Shown: positions 35,650 through 45,598, counted from the stretch's first letter. The stretch is 64,000 bases of DNA from Roseivirga misakiensis (GCF_001747105.1 NZ_MDGQ01000002.1:53347-117346), one strand, 5' to 3'. Notes: a model not told the origin generated them from the sequence alone. Made by a program: numbers and translations.

Positions 35650-35681
35650 GCCTGTTCGAAATTATCGGACAGGCTTTTTTT
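35650..35681. terminator. Terminator after rho
   Basis: A 10-bp stem GCCTGTTCGA/TCGGACAGGC (one G-T pair) with a 5-nt loop and T7 on the right; an A run precedes it. Confidence 0.9.
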
Positions 35682-35836
35682 GTAAACACTATGGGCCGAA
35701 AGTGGTTTTAAATCCCATACTAGGAACACGAATCATTAAACGGCTTCTTGTGACACTTTTAGTTAGATAAATTACTTCCTTTGCAGAATCTATTTTTTTA
35801 GCTTTTGCACGGTCAATGCCAGGCTCACACATATCT

Positions 35837-37390
35837 ATGAATTTTATACCCAAATCATTACTTAAGAAACTCTATACCAGAGGAAGTCTGACAAAGGCAG
35901 ATGAAGGTTTTGTTTTTAACATTAAGAATAGGCTGATCGATGTCCACTTAGAAGGCTTGAGTCAATTAGCTGTAGAAGGAACGGAGATCCAGAAAGATCA
36001 AATTTTCGCCGATTTAGGAGATGGAAAGTGGCTTTCGGTAGAAGAAATTAATCAACAAAACGGCTTTGGGTTGAAGTTGGGCAAAAGCTTTAATGTATTA
36101 GTCGCATCGCAACTAAATGGTCAGAAAAACCTGAACTTGTCATTTAAGTTTGACACGAAACCTTTCGGAAAGTTAAGCTTTAACATCACCGATCAGGTTA
36201 ACGCCCATAAAGTAGAACGGGCACTAAAAATCCCGAGGATTATCGATGCCGACTACGGTGAAGAAGCCATGACCCAGCGTCAGGAATTTGTAAAATCCTT
36301 TACAGGAACAACTCCGGCTAATATTAGCAACCCGATTAAAGATACTTCAGTTTATCAAGGAAATATTGAGCACCTAACTGGTTTTGCTAAAATCCCAATG
36401 GGAATAGCAGGGCCTATTAAAGTAAATGGCGAACATGCCCAAGGTGACTTTTTAATTCCGCTAGCCACAACAGAAGGTACGCTTGTGGCCTCTTACAATA
36501 AAGGCATCAAACTCGTTAACGAAGTAGGGGGTGTAAACTGTAGGGTAATTCAAGATAGCATGCAGCGTGCGCCTGTCTTTATATTTGATTCACTGGTAAA
36601 AGCCGTTGATTTTGGTAAGTGGATAAAAACTGTCACACAAGACTTAAAAACTCAAGCTGAATTAGGCTCAAACCATCTGAAATATGATCATGTCGAAGTC
36701 TATCATGCGGGGAATAATGTCTTTCTGCGCTTTAACTTCTTTACAGGAGATGCTGCGGGCCAAAACATGGTGAATAAGGCTACATTTCAAATCTGCCAAT
36801 GGATACTAGAAACCTATGAAGGTATTCAGCATTTTTTCCTTGAATCAAATATGGCCAGCGATAAGAAGCACTCCTTTATCAACTCCCTAAACTCTAGAGG
36901 TAAAAGAGTGATCGCAGAAGTTACTTTTCCAGAAGAGCTTTTAGTGAAAAACTTTGGCGTAGATGCGCATCAGTTACAGCGACACTTAGGGGTGGCTAAT
37001 CTGGGAGGTATGATGGCTGGCGTTAACAACAATGGCTTACATACTGCCAATGCGTTGGCCGCAATGTTTATCGCTTTTGGACAAGACGTAGCCAACTTGG
37101 CCGAAAGTACTGCTGGATTTTTGCACACTGAAGTTCTAGCCGATGGGAGCCTTTATGGGACGGTTACCTTACCTTCGCTAATTGTCGGTACTGTAGGTGG
37201 TGGAACAGCACTGCCAACCCAAAAAGACTGTTTGGAAATGGTAGATTGCTATGGTGCTGGCAAGGCCAAGAAGTTGGCTGAAATAATGGCAGGGGTTGTG
37301 CTAGCAGGAGAGATATCCCTCGGTGCTGCTATTTCATCCTTAGATTGGGTAGCCGCGCATGAAGATCTAGGTAGAAACGCTATTCCGTAA
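35837..37390 (+). CDS. Hydroxymethylglutaryl-CoA reductase
   Basis: Reduces HMG-CoA to mevalonate. 517 residues from the ATG at 35837 (MNFIPKSLLKKLYTRGSL); an in-frame ATG at 35816 would add 7 residues, and neither has a clear ribosome binding site. A poorly conserved N-terminal region (about 1-125) precedes the catalytic domain. Active-site residues are in ATTEGTLVAS (Glu), NMASDKK (Lys), GQDVANLAES (Asp) and the C-terminal AAHEDLGRN (His), with cofactor loops GDAAGQNM and GTVGGGTALPTQ. These resemble class I enzymes. The glycosyltransferase gene starts at the base after its stop. Its role beside an ispH-based route is unclear. Confidence 0.92.
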   Translation: MNFIPKSLLKKLYTRGSLTKADEGFVFNIKNRLIDVHLEGLSQLAVEGTEIQKDQIFADLGDGKWLSVEEINQQNGFGLKLGKSFNVLVASQLNGQKNLNLSFKFDTKPFGKLSFNITDQVNAHKVERALKIPRIIDADYGEEAMTQRQEFVKSFTGTTPANISNPIKDTSVYQGNIEHLTGFAKIPMGIAGPIKVNGEHAQGDFLIPLATTEGTLVASYNKGIKLVNEVGGVNCRVIQDSMQRAPVFIFDSLVKAVDFGKWIKTVTQDLKTQAELGSNHLKYDHVEVYHAGNNVFLRFNFFTGDAAGQNMVNKATFQICQWILETYEGIQHFFLESNMASDKKHSFINSLNSRGKRVIAEVTFPEELLVKNFGVDAHQLQRHLGVANLGGMMAGVNNNGLHTANALAAMFIAFGQDVANLAESTAGFLHTEVLADGSLYGTVTLPSLIVGTVGGGTALPTQKDCLEMVDCYGAGKAKKLAEIMAGVVLAGEISLGAAISSLDWVAAHEDLGRNAIP

Positions 37391-38119
37391 ATGTCTACAG
37401 TCTCCATCATCATACCCACATATAATGAGGCGTCATGTATTGAGGCAACCTTGGAGCATCTTAAAGAACTTGACCCAGCACCTTTTGAAGTAATCGTTGT
37501 AGATGGTGGAAGTTCTGATCATACCAAATCAATCGTTGAAGCAAAACAGTATACGGTTATCGACTCTCCGACACTTGGGCGTGCCGCTCAAATGGATTTA
37601 GGAGTAAATAAAGCTTCAGGAGAAATTTTATGTTTTTTACATGCCGATACTTTTCCGCCAACCGATCTGGTAAAAACTGTCAGTGAAACCCTAAATGATG
37701 GCGTTGTTTTAGCGGGTTTTAGAAGCATAATGAAAGGAACATGCAACCAGCGTGTCACCACCTTCCATAATCGGATTAAAACCTATTACGCTCCTTTTAT
37801 TTATAACCCCTATAGGGCGACATTTAAAGGTTTAAGACTGCTTTTTGGAGACCAACTAATGTTTTGTAAAAAGGCCGATTATGAGCGTTCTGGAGGCTTT
37901 AATACCGATATGCAGATAATGGAGGAGGCTGACTTGTGTATCAAAATGAATCGCATTGGCAGAATCAAGCAAATTGATCAGAAGGTATATTCTTCGGATA
38001 GAAGAGTAGCCAAATGGGGTGTTTTTAAGTCGAACATAATATTCATATCAATCGCTACACTCTGGGCACTTGGTGTTTCTAACAAGAAATTAGCACGGAT
38101 TTATACGCATATCCGCTAG
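37391..38119 (+). CDS. Glycosyltransferase family 2, TIGR04283-like
   Basis: 242 residues. The GT-A fold is visible from the start: SIIIPTYNEA, VVDGGSSDHT, LHADTFPP (the DxD-like HAD) and the LLFGDQLMFCKKADYERSGG block, which matches the TIGR04283 glycosyltransferase group. One C-terminal hydrophobic segment (about 215-230) may attach it to the membrane. TIGR04283 proteins are often linked to arsenosugar or selenium-domain gene clusters, but no such neighbour is here. The start follows the HMG-CoA reductase stop with no gap, so the two are translationally coupled; perhaps they act on one prenyl product (inference). Confidence 0.88.
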   Translation: MSTVSIIIPTYNEASCIEATLEHLKELDPAPFEVIVVDGGSSDHTKSIVEAKQYTVIDSPTLGRAAQMDLGVNKASGEILCFLHADTFPPTDLVKTVSETLNDGVVLAGFRSIMKGTCNQRVTTFHNRIKTYYAPFIYNPYRATFKGLRLLFGDQLMFCKKADYERSGGFNTDMQIMEEADLCIKMNRIGRIKQIDQKVYSSDRRVAKWGVFKSNIIFISIATLWALGVSNKKLARIYTHIR

Positions 38120-38215
38120 CATTCAATTAACTTCAAAGTCAAGAAATTTTTCGCCCTAACAATATCTTATACTTTTTTTCCTCTCCGAGGCAGCCTTTTT
38201 TTCAAGGACTAAGTA

Positions 38216-38794
38216 TTGAGACTATTAAAGTGGGCTACAATCGACCAAGATCGAAAAATATTGGAAGCAATCATCAACGGCTGCAAAGAGAATGATAGGC
38301 AAAGCCAGCAGGAATTGTATCGCAATTTCTATAGCTATGGTATGTCTATTTGTCTGCGCTATACAGGTTCGGAAGCGGACGCTGTAGAAGTCCTAAATGA
38401 CGGCTTTCTAAAGATATTTAAGAACATTAAAAAGTTCGATATCGAAAAATCGTTCAAACCTTGGTTAAGGAGAATACTTGTAAATACATGTATTGACCAC
38501 ATAAAGAAAAACGCAAAGCATAATCATTTAGTAGATATTACTGAAGCAGCAGTGGAAAGCACGCAACAGGAAGCCCCTGATCACGACCTTTCTTATCAAG
38601 AGATATTGACCAAAATTGGTGAGTTATCCCCTGCGTATAGAGCTGTGTTTAACCTTTATGTAATTGATGGTTTTAAACACCATGAAATTGCTGAACAACT
38701 AGGTATTACAACTAGTACTTCAAAAGCAAATTTGACGAGAGCAAAAGCGGCGCTAAGAGCAATGCTTGGGAAGGAGGAGTACCAATATGGATAA
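38216..38794 (+). CDS. ECF sigma factor
   Basis: 192 residues from a TTG; an in-frame stop lies 6 bp upstream and the next ATG is far inside region 2, so TTG is the only reasonable start. Region 2 has DAVEVLNDGFLKIFKNI and PWLRRILVNTCIDHIKK; region 4 has YVIDGFKHHEIAEQLGI and KANLTRAKAALRAML. The last codons overlap the ATG of the membrane-anchored partner at 38787, which is the typical sigma/anti-sigma arrangement. The signal is unknown. Confidence 0.92.
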   Translation: MRLLKWATIDQDRKILEAIINGCKENDRQSQQELYRNFYSYGMSICLRYTGSEADAVEVLNDGFLKIFKNIKKFDIEKSFKPWLRRILVNTCIDHIKKNAKHNHLVDITEAAVESTQQEAPDHDLSYQEILTKIGELSPAYRAVFNLYVIDGFKHHEIAEQLGITTSTSKANLTRAKAALRAMLGKEEYQYG

Positions 38795-40232
38795 GTCTAA
38801 GCCACAAGGAGGGGATCCGTTGGATCAATTAGCAAGAGAGGCGGCTGAAGGAGCTCAATTTGAGTTTAACCCAGCGGCTTGGAATGCTATGGAGGCTAAA
38901 TTAGCCCCGCCAAAGCGTGTTGTGCCATGGTGGAAAATCGGTGGAGGACTAGGCGCTATCGCTCTGATAATCTTCTTAGTTTTTAGACCTACTGGAGAGT
39001 CAAGAGATGTGCTGAATGAAAACGGTGCCACCGAAAAGAATAGCCAAAAAATTGAAGACTCAAGAGCTGCCGATCCAAAAACGGATAATAAGTCTGAAGC
39101 AATACAGGGTACCAATGACAATCAAGCACCTACTGATCAAGTAGCAGGTACGACGTCGGAACAATCTGATGACAATGGAACAGCGGATGAAAACACTCAG
39201 CAAGGTGAGGCTAACAGAAATAAGACCATCCAAATAGATGAGAAAGCAGCTAAGCCGTTAGACATTGATATTGCTCCTAATAAGGTGGATGATAAAAGTG
39301 TAACCAGCAGTGACAATCAGACTTCGAAAAACAATGCAGCTGGTGAGGAGAATGGAAATGTACAAGAACAAATTGAGACGAATAGCGCTACAAACAGCAA
39401 TAATGTAACGTCCAAGAATTCCGAAAAGGAAGGAGTTAATCCACCAACTGAAGTAAACTATTATGACCTAGCGCAGCCTAATGCTGTCAATGATAGTATT
39501 GTTAAGCGAGAGGCCGACTTAGACGGAGTTAGTTTCGAAACCATTACACCTGAGTGGTTCCCGCCAAAGTATCTATTCGATCAGTCAATAAAGCCCATGA
39601 CTTTAGATTCTGGGAACTTCAAAACGCCCGAGGTTGATAGCATGCAATTAAAAAAGTGGTCGTTCGGTGTAATGGTTTCTTTAGACTTAAGTGCTACAGG
39701 GCTAGATGGATTTACCAAACCAGGAAATATGTTTGGTTTAGTAGCAGAATATCGGTTTGCAGATAATTGGACTATACAATCTGGGTTGACATATGCTGTA
39801 AAACGATATAGCGCACTGGGCTCAGAATATAATACCTCTTCATGGCCTGGCGGCAGATCCGATAACTTGGTTCGTGCAGAAGCGCTCTGTTTTGTCATCG
39901 ATATTCCGATTAATCTAAGAAGGTATTTCCAATTGAAAAATGGTAACCAATGGTATGTCGGAGGAGGTTTATCTACCTATTTAATGCTAAGAGAAGACTA
40001 TGACTACGAGTATACCAGACCAAGTCCAAATTGGGCACCAACAAGTCAAGTCAAAGGTGAAAATAACCACCTCTTAGGTATTGCTAATTTTAGCGTTGGA
40101 TATGAGACAGGAATCAGTAAAAAATTCAAACTAGGTATAGAACCATTTATGAAGTTACCGCTGACTGGCATTGGTCAAGGTGAAGTAAAGTTCTTAAGCT
40201 TTGGTACCAACTTAGTGATAAAATTAAAATAG
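38787..40232 (+). CDS. Membrane-anchored sigma-factor partner with C-terminal beta-barrel-like domain
   Basis: 481 residues from the ATG at 38787, with an AAGGAGG ribosome binding site at 38771. A short cytosolic N-terminus (DQLAREAAEG, FNPAAWNAMEAKL) like those of Bacteroidota anti-sigma-type proteins leads to one transmembrane helix (about 48-66). A long Asn/Asp/Thr/Glu-rich, probably disordered linker (about 70-240) spans the periplasm. The C-terminal ~200 residues look like outer-membrane beta-strands (WSFGVMVSLDLSATG, FGLVAEYRFADNWTIQSGL) and end FGTNLVIKLK. A chain linking the inner membrane to an outer-membrane barrel, coupled to a sigma factor, suggests envelope-stress sensing (inference). 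Confidence 0.78.
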   Translation: MDKSKPQGGDPLDQLAREAAEGAQFEFNPAAWNAMEAKLAPPKRVVPWWKIGGGLGAIALIIFLVFRPTGESRDVLNENGATEKNSQKIEDSRAADPKTDNKSEAIQGTNDNQAPTDQVAGTTSEQSDDNGTADENTQQGEANRNKTIQIDEKAAKPLDIDIAPNKVDDKSVTSSDNQTSKNNAAGEENGNVQEQIETNSATNSNNVTSKNSEKEGVNPPTEVNYYDLAQPNAVNDSIVKREADLDGVSFETITPEWFPPKYLFDQSIKPMTLDSGNFKTPEVDSMQLKKWSFGVMVSLDLSATGLDGFTKPGNMFGLVAEYRFADNWTIQSGLTYAVKRYSALGSEYNTSSWPGGRSDNLVRAEALCFVIDIPINLRRYFQLKNGNQWYVGGGLSTYLMLREDYDYEYTRPSPNWAPTSQVKGENNHLLGIANFSVGYETGISKKFKLGIEPFMKLPLTGIGQGEVKFLSFGTNLVIKLK

Positions 40233-40253
40233 GTTTAGCACCATTAATCTTAT

Positions 40254-40286
40254 AAAAGACTTCTTTCGAGAAGTCTTTTCTTGTTT
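40254..40286 (+). terminator. Rho-independent terminator with UUCG loop
   Basis: An 11-bp perfect stem AAAAGACTTCT/AGAAGTCTTTT closed by a TTCG loop, followed by CTTGTTTT. Confidence 0.85.
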
Positions 40287-40357
40287 TAAGGTAGTTTATC
40301 AGTTAATTCGTATTTGGCAATATTATTGATCCAAAACACGCATAATTTACTACCTCG

Positions 40358-40957
40358 ATGAAACTCAAAACAATATTTTTTTGCTGTCTCCTTACTTTAA
40401 CCTCTATTCAGGGATTTGGTCAAGAATTTTATACTGGACTTAGAATTGGATATGGTTTAGCAGGTGTTCAGTCAGATGGAAACCCTCAATTCGATTTATC
40501 TAGAAGGCCTTCTACGAATATTGCACTTGTGCTAAATAATAGATTTAAAAAATCAGCCTTTGGATTTTCAATAGAGCCAGGCTATCACTTAAAAGGCACT
40601 AGAGTAGATGATAGAGAACTAGACTACCGGTTCAATTTTCTAAGCACGCCTATACTTTTAGACATTTATCCTACCGAAAAAGTTAAGATTAGCGTTGGCC
40701 CAGAGTTTTCATATCTCATGAGTGCCAAAAATAGGTTTAACGATACTACTAAAGTTGATTTAACAGGAACATACACTAGAAAGTGGGAAGTTGCTGGGAC
40801 TATAGGGATCAGTTTTGCACTAGATTATTTCGTGGACTTTGGACTTCGGTATACAGCGGGCCTGACAGATATGGTAGCATTAGACCCAGCGCTAGACACC
40901 AGAAACCTACGAAACCAAAGCTTCCAATTCTTCTTCTTATTCAAGATCGCCAATTGA
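40358..40957 (+). CDS. Outer-membrane beta-barrel protein
   Basis: 199 residues with a signal peptide (MKLKTIFFCCLLTLTSIQGFGQ). The mature part alternates short amphipathic strands (YTGLRIGYGLAGVQ, AFGFSIEPGYHLKG, VKISVGPEFSYLMS, YFVDFGLRYTAGLTDM) and ends FQFFFLFKIAN, the pattern of the Bacteroidota outer-membrane beta-barrel (PorT-like) family. The barrel in the preceding gene product has similar strand chemistry. Cargo or partner unknown. Confidence 0.82.
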   Translation: MKLKTIFFCCLLTLTSIQGFGQEFYTGLRIGYGLAGVQSDGNPQFDLSRRPSTNIALVLNNRFKKSAFGFSIEPGYHLKGTRVDDRELDYRFNFLSTPILLDIYPTEKVKISVGPEFSYLMSAKNRFNDTTKVDLTGTYTRKWEVAGTIGISFALDYFVDFGLRYTAGLTDMVALDPALDTRNLRNQSFQFFFLFKIAN

Positions 40958-40987
40958 TTATTGCCATCAATTAACGTTCTTAGTTAT

Positions 40988-41947
40988 ATGAACTGGGGAT
41001 TTATAGGTTTTGGCCGAATTGCGAGAAAGTTTTTAGAAAGTTTAGCGTCTGTTGACGGGGAAACACCCTATGCATTTGCTTCTAGGTCGAATGCCGTCGC
41101 TTTACAAGAAGAGTTTCCTGAAGTAAAGATTTATGATTCTTATGAGTCGCTACTTGCTGATGATCAAGTGGATATCGTCTACATCAGTACTACACATAAT
41201 TTTCATTGTGAAAACACCATTGCGGCATTAAATGCAGGCAAACATGTGCTTTGCGAAAAGCCGATGGGCATCAGCACTCAAGAAGTGAAGCTGATGATTG
41301 ACGCGGCTAAGTCCTCTGGTAAATTCTTGATGGAAGCCATGTGGATGAGGTTTTTACCCGCCTATCGAGAAGCGATTTCATTGGTTAAAGCAGGTGAAAT
41401 TGGAAAGGTAAATTATATCACTGCAAACTTTGGTTTTAGATCCGAGGATAAACTTTCAAAGGATGGTCGCTTATTAAATCCGGACCTGGCTGGTGGCGCA
41501 CTTTATGATGTGGGCGTTTATCCGCTCACCATTGTTTCAGATCTATTTGGTTGGCAACCAAAACACTTTTCAGCTCACGCCGTCAAGTCAGATACTGGGG
41601 TTGATGAAACCATACAGGTACAGCTTGATTTTGGCAAGGATAAGTTAGCCCAAGTGTTAGGCAGTGTGACATTCCATACCAATAAGGAAGCTTGTATTTA
41701 TGGCGATAAAGGATTCATACGATTGCCTATGTTTTGGAAAGCTACCACTTATGAAATCGTAAAAGGTGACGATATTAGGATAGTAGAGAAACCCTATAAA
41801 AGTACGGGGTATGCCCATGAAATAGAGGAAGTGGTAAAATGTATAAAAGAGGGAAATGTAGAATCTTCATTGTTCAGTCTTAACGATAGCTTAATGAGTG
41901 CGCAATTGGTTGAAGATATTCTTTCCACCATCTTCAAAGAAGGATAA
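40988..41947 (+). CDS. Gfo/Idh/MocA-family NAD(P)-dependent oxidoreductase
   Basis: 319 residues from the ATG at 40988. The N-terminal Rossmann fold has WGFIGFGRIARKF; the family motif CEKPMG follows a conserved strand. The C-terminal alpha/beta domain carries GGALYDVGVYPLT with the catalytic-region His/Asp pattern of the glucose-fructose oxidoreductase and dihydrodiol dehydrogenase groups. The gene precedes a HAD phosphatase and the xylose genes, all on one strand with short gaps, so the substrate is probably a sugar or polyol such as xylose or a derivative (inference). Confidence 0.9.
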   Translation: MNWGFIGFGRIARKFLESLASVDGETPYAFASRSNAVALQEEFPEVKIYDSYESLLADDQVDIVYISTTHNFHCENTIAALNAGKHVLCEKPMGISTQEVKLMIDAAKSSGKFLMEAMWMRFLPAYREAISLVKAGEIGKVNYITANFGFRSEDKLSKDGRLLNPDLAGGALYDVGVYPLTIVSDLFGWQPKHFSAHAVKSDTGVDETIQVQLDFGKDKLAQVLGSVTFHTNKEACIYGDKGFIRLPMFWKATTYEIVKGDDIRIVEKPYKSTGYAHEIEEVVKCIKEGNVESSLFSLNDSLMSAQLVEDILSTIFKEG

Positions 41948-41954
41948 AAAGGAT

Positions 41955-42728
41955 ATGGCTAAAGGATTTCTAATAGATCAAGACGGAGTAATTTATGTGG
42001 AAGACCAGATAATACCTGGTGCAGACATTTTCATTAAGAACCTTCAAAAAGAGAATATACCCTTCACATTTATGACCAATAATAGCCAGCGATCCCCACT
42101 GGATGCTGTTCGGAAGTTGGCAAAAATGGGCATCGATGTGGGAGAAGAAAATGTCTATACATCGGCTATGGCTACCGCGCACTTTATGAGTCAGCAGTAT
42201 CCGAAAGGAACGGCATACGTTTTAGGCGAAGGCGGGTTGATCTCAAGCTTACATGAAAATGGATTTACGCTCGTTCAAAATGACCCTGATTTTGTAGTAG
42301 TGGGAGAAGGGATCAATTTCACCCTAGAAATGGTAAAAAAGGCGATCAATTTCATTTTGTCAGGTGCCAAGTTTATAGCCACTAACCTCGACCCCTCACC
42401 AAGAAAATTAGGCTGGAATAACCTAGGAATAGCAGCAGTGGTTTCTATGATTGAATCAGCCACAGGCAAAAGAGCATTCTCAGTCGGAAAACCCAGTCCG
42501 GTAATGATGAGGCTGGCGAGAAAACATATTGGCTTGGCCACCGATGAAGTGACAGTAATCGGAGATACCCTAGCCACAGATATCCAAGGAGGGGTTCAAG
42601 TTGGGTACAATACTATCTTGACGCTCTCCGGAATGTCTAAGAAAGAACAACTGAATGATTTTCCGTTTAAACCGGATATGGTTATCGATTCGATCGCTGA
42701 CTTAGAATTACCACTGCCCTGGTGGTAA
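41955..42728 (+). CDS. HAD-family sugar-phosphate phosphatase, NagD/PGP type
   Basis: 257 residues from the ATG at 41955 (MAKGFLIDQDGVIYVED), 7 bp after the oxidoreductase stop. The HAD motifs are DQDGV (nucleophile Asp), FMTNNSQRS, KPSPVMMRLA and VIGDTLATDIQGG. The C2-type cap and length place it in the NagD/4-nitrophenylphosphatase group, which acts on small phosphorylated sugars or phosphoglycolate. It is the second gene of the sugar module. Its in vivo substrate is not evident from sequence. Confidence 0.9.
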   Translation: MAKGFLIDQDGVIYVEDQIIPGADIFIKNLQKENIPFTFMTNNSQRSPLDAVRKLAKMGIDVGEENVYTSAMATAHFMSQQYPKGTAYVLGEGGLISSLHENGFTLVQNDPDFVVVGEGINFTLEMVKKAINFILSGAKFIATNLDPSPRKLGWNNLGIAAVVSMIESATGKRAFSVGKPSPVMMRLARKHIGLATDEVTVIGDTLATDIQGGVQVGYNTILTLSGMSKKEQLNDFPFKPDMVIDSIADLELPLPWW

Positions 42729-42781
42729 ATATGCCCACAATTCATCTGTGATTACCCTCTAGGAATTGCTATATTTCATTG

Positions 42782-44266
42782 ATGTATTTTTTAGGGTATG
42801 ATATCGGTTCTTCCTCCATCAAAGCCGCATTGGTAGATGCGAAAACACTTGAAGAAATTTCGGTCGCAAAATATCCTGAAAAGGAGATGCCTATCCAATC
42901 TGATAAGGAGGGCTGGGCAGAACAAAATCCTGAAGAGTGGTGGGACAATTTAATTTCGGTCACCAATCTGTTACTTGAAAAAGCTCGCGTAAATCGATTT
43001 GACATATCCGCTATCGGAATTGCCTATCAAATGCATGGCCTTGTACTGGTCGATCGGCAGCAACAAGTATTAAGGCCTGCTATAATCTGGTGTGATAGCC
43101 GGGCAGTATCAATAGGTCAAACTGCTAAAGAGCAACTAGGAGAAGCCTTTTGTTTGAATCACTTATTAAATACACCAGGTAATTTTACTGCTTCAAAACT
43201 GAGTTGGGTAAAGGAGAACGAGCCAGGACTTTATAAGAAAATCTACAAGTTTATGTTGCCAGGTGATTTCATCGGAATGAAGATGACTGATGAAATTGTG
43301 ACCACAATTGGTGGCTTGTCCGAAGGGATATTTTGGGATTTTAAGGAGAAACGAGTCTCCAAAGAAATACTCGATCAGTTTGGTATAGAATCGAAATTAG
43401 TTCCAGAAGTCGTAGTTGGTATCGGAATACAAGGGAAACTCTCTTCTGGGGCAGCAGAAATCCTGGGGCTAAAACCTAATATACCGATCGCTTATCGGGC
43501 TGGTGACCAACCGAACAATGCGATGGCTTTAAATGTGTTAAAGCCAGGTGAAATTGCTGCTACTGGCGGCACTTCAGGAGTTATTTACGGGATATCAAAG
43601 AAACCCCTGTTCGATTTAAAATCACGCGTGAATGGCTTTGCCCATGTTAATTACACCCAAGAAAATGGAATGATCGGCATCCTTTTATGTATAAACGGGG
43701 CCGGTATCCAATACAGCTGGACCAGGAGCCTTTTGGGTGAGCAAATGTCATATGAGCAAATAGAGCAGGTTGCGGCAACAGTGCCAATCGGTGCTAATGG
43801 ATTGAGTTTTCTTCCTTTTGGAAATGGGGCAGAAAGAATCTTTGAAAACCGTATGGTGGGGGCGCATATGTCTGGAATAGACTTAAACCGACATAGTAAA
43901 CCCGACATTTTTCGGGCAACCATTGAGGGTATTGCTTTTGCCTTTGTTTATGGGGCAAGAATTATGAGAGAGATGGGTTTGACCATCGATAAGATTAGAG
44001 TAGGAAATGATAACCTATTTCAATCCGAAATATTCTCTAAAACGATCGCGGTTCTACTCCATGCAAAAATAGAAATCTATGAAACCACAGGGGCATCAGG
44101 AGCGGCAAAAGCGGCCGGGGTAGGGGCTGGATTTATTGACTCAATTGAGGAGGCTATGAGTACCCAAAAGATTATCAAAACTGTGTTGCCAGACGATGAA
44201 ATAACGTCGTATCAAATGGCATTTAACAACTGGGAAAAGGCACTTGAAAAACAATTAAAAAATTAA
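42782..44266 (+). CDS. xylB: Xylulokinase (FGGY family)
   Basis: Phosphorylates D-xylulose for entry to the pentose phosphate pathway. 494 residues from the ATG at 42782. FGGY fold: N-terminal ATP-site motif GYDIGSSSIKAALVD, substrate motif YQMHGLVLVD, AIIWCDSRA, then the second domain with AGDQPNNAM and ATGGTSGVIYGI and the C-terminal ATP-binding GASGAAKAAGVGAG. It lies 3 bp before xylA and is certainly co-transcribed, which supports xylulose as substrate over glycerol or gluconate. Confidence 0.93.
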   Translation: MYFLGYDIGSSSIKAALVDAKTLEEISVAKYPEKEMPIQSDKEGWAEQNPEEWWDNLISVTNLLLEKARVNRFDISAIGIAYQMHGLVLVDRQQQVLRPAIIWCDSRAVSIGQTAKEQLGEAFCLNHLLNTPGNFTASKLSWVKENEPGLYKKIYKFMLPGDFIGMKMTDEIVTTIGGLSEGIFWDFKEKRVSKEILDQFGIESKLVPEVVVGIGIQGKLSSGAAEILGLKPNIPIAYRAGDQPNNAMALNVLKPGEIAATGGTSGVIYGISKKPLFDLKSRVNGFAHVNYTQENGMIGILLCINGAGIQYSWTRSLLGEQMSYEQIEQVAATVPIGANGLSFLPFGNGAERIFENRMVGAHMSGIDLNRHSKPDIFRATIEGIAFAFVYGARIMREMGLTIDKIRVGNDNLFQSEIFSKTIAVLLHAKIEIYETTGASGAAKAAGVGAGFIDSIEEAMSTQKIIKTVLPDDEITSYQMAFNNWEKALEKQLKN

Positions 44267-44269
44267 GAC

Positions 44270-45598
44270 ATGAGTATTTTAACAGGCGATAAAGAGTTTT
44301 TTAAAGGAATTGGTGCAATTCCTTATGAAGGAAAAGAATCCGATAATCCATTTGCCTTTAAATTCTATAATCCAGACCAAGTTATAGCAGGGAAAGCTAT
44401 GAAAGAACATTTTAGGTTTGCCGTTGCTTGGTGGCATACGCTCTGTGGGACGGGTGGTGATCCATTTGGACCAGGAACAAAGGAATTTCCATGGAATGCT
44501 TCTGTTGATGTAGTTCAGCGCGCTAAAGAAAAAATGGACGCAGGTTTCGAATTCATTACCAAACTTGGGGTTCCTTATTACTGTTTTCATGACTTCGATT
44601 TGATTGACGAAGGGCCCACTTTGCTCGAGTCAGAGAAAAGGCTCGAAGTGATTTCGGACTATGCATTAGAAAAGCAAAAGGCATCAGGAGTAAAGGTGCT
44701 CTGGGGTACAGCCAATTTATTCTCCAATCCTCGATATATGAATGGTGCTGCCACAAATCCAGATTTTGAGGTAGTCGCTTTTGCAGGGGCACAAGTAAAA
44801 AATGCGCTAGACGTGACGATCAAACTCGGTGGTGAAAACTATGTTTTTTGGGGAGGTAGAGAAGGTTATATGTCCCTTTTGAATACCAACATGAAAGCGG
44901 AGTTGGATCATATGGCACAATTTCTACATATGGCCAAAGATTATGCTCGAGCCCAAGGTTTCAAGGGTAATTTCTTCATAGAGCCTAAGCCAGCCGAGCC
45001 ATCGAAGCACCAATATGACTTTGATGCAGCTACGGTGATTGGTTTTCTCCGTGAGTATGATCTCATGGATGACTTTAAACTCAACCTGGAGGTAAACCAT
45101 GCCACGCTTGCGCAGCATACCTTCGAACATGAAATGCAAGTAGCCGCTAATGCAGGAATGCTCGGTAGTATGGATGCAAATAGGGGGGATTATCAGAATG
45201 GATGGGATACAGATCAATTTCCAAACGATATTTATGAAGTAACCCAAGCCATGCTGGTCCTTCTGAAAGCGGGTGGACTGCAAGGAGGAGGTATAAATTT
45301 TGACGCCAAGACTAGAAGAAACTCAACTGACTTAGAGGATATATTCTTAGCGCATATTGGTGGTATTGACACTTTTGCCCGCGCTCTAATTATTGCTGAT
45401 AGGATACTTTCTGAAAGTAAATATCTCCAGTTATTGAATAATCGGTATGCATCATTTAATAATAAGGAGGGTCAGGCCTTTGAAAGTGGAAAACTAAGTC
45501 TCACAGATTTGTCTAACTTAGCCCATAGCAACGGCGAGCCTATGCAGAGAAGTGGAAAGCAAGAGCTCTTCGAAAATATCGTCAATCAATACATATAG
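44270..45598 (+). CDS. xylA: Xylose isomerase
   Basis: Interconverts D-xylose and D-xylulose in the cytosol. 442 residues, the long (class II) type. Key segments include [11 protein letters not shown] (base His and Asp), [31 protein letters not shown] (metal Glu and Lys), [16 protein letters not shown] and [19 protein letters not shown] with the metal Asp ligands. It is coupled to xylB and followed by a mutarotase, so the unit covers anomer exchange, isomerisation and phosphorylation. No xylose transporter gene is visible nearby. Confidence 0.96.
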   Translation: MSILTGDKEFFKGIGAIPYEGKESDNPFAFKFYNPDQVIAGKAMKEHFRFAVAWWHTLCGTGGDPFGPGTKEFPWNASVDVVQRAKEKMDAGFEFITKLGVPYYCFHDFDLIDEGPTLLESEKRLEVISDYALEKQKASGVKVLWGTANLFSNPRYMNGAATNPDFEVVAFAGAQVKNALDVTIKLGGENYVFWGGREGYMSLLNTNMKAELDHMAQFLHMAKDYARAQGFKGNFFIEPKPAEPSKHQYDFDAATVIGFLREYDLMDDFKLNLEVNHATLAQHTFEHEMQVAANAGMLGSMDANRGDYQNGWDTDQFPNDIYEVTQAMLVLLKAGGLQGGGINFDAKTRRNSTDLEDIFLAHIGGIDTFARALIIADRILSESKYLQLLNNRYASFNNKEGQAFESGKLSLTDLSNLAHSNGEPMQRSGKQELFENIVNQYI

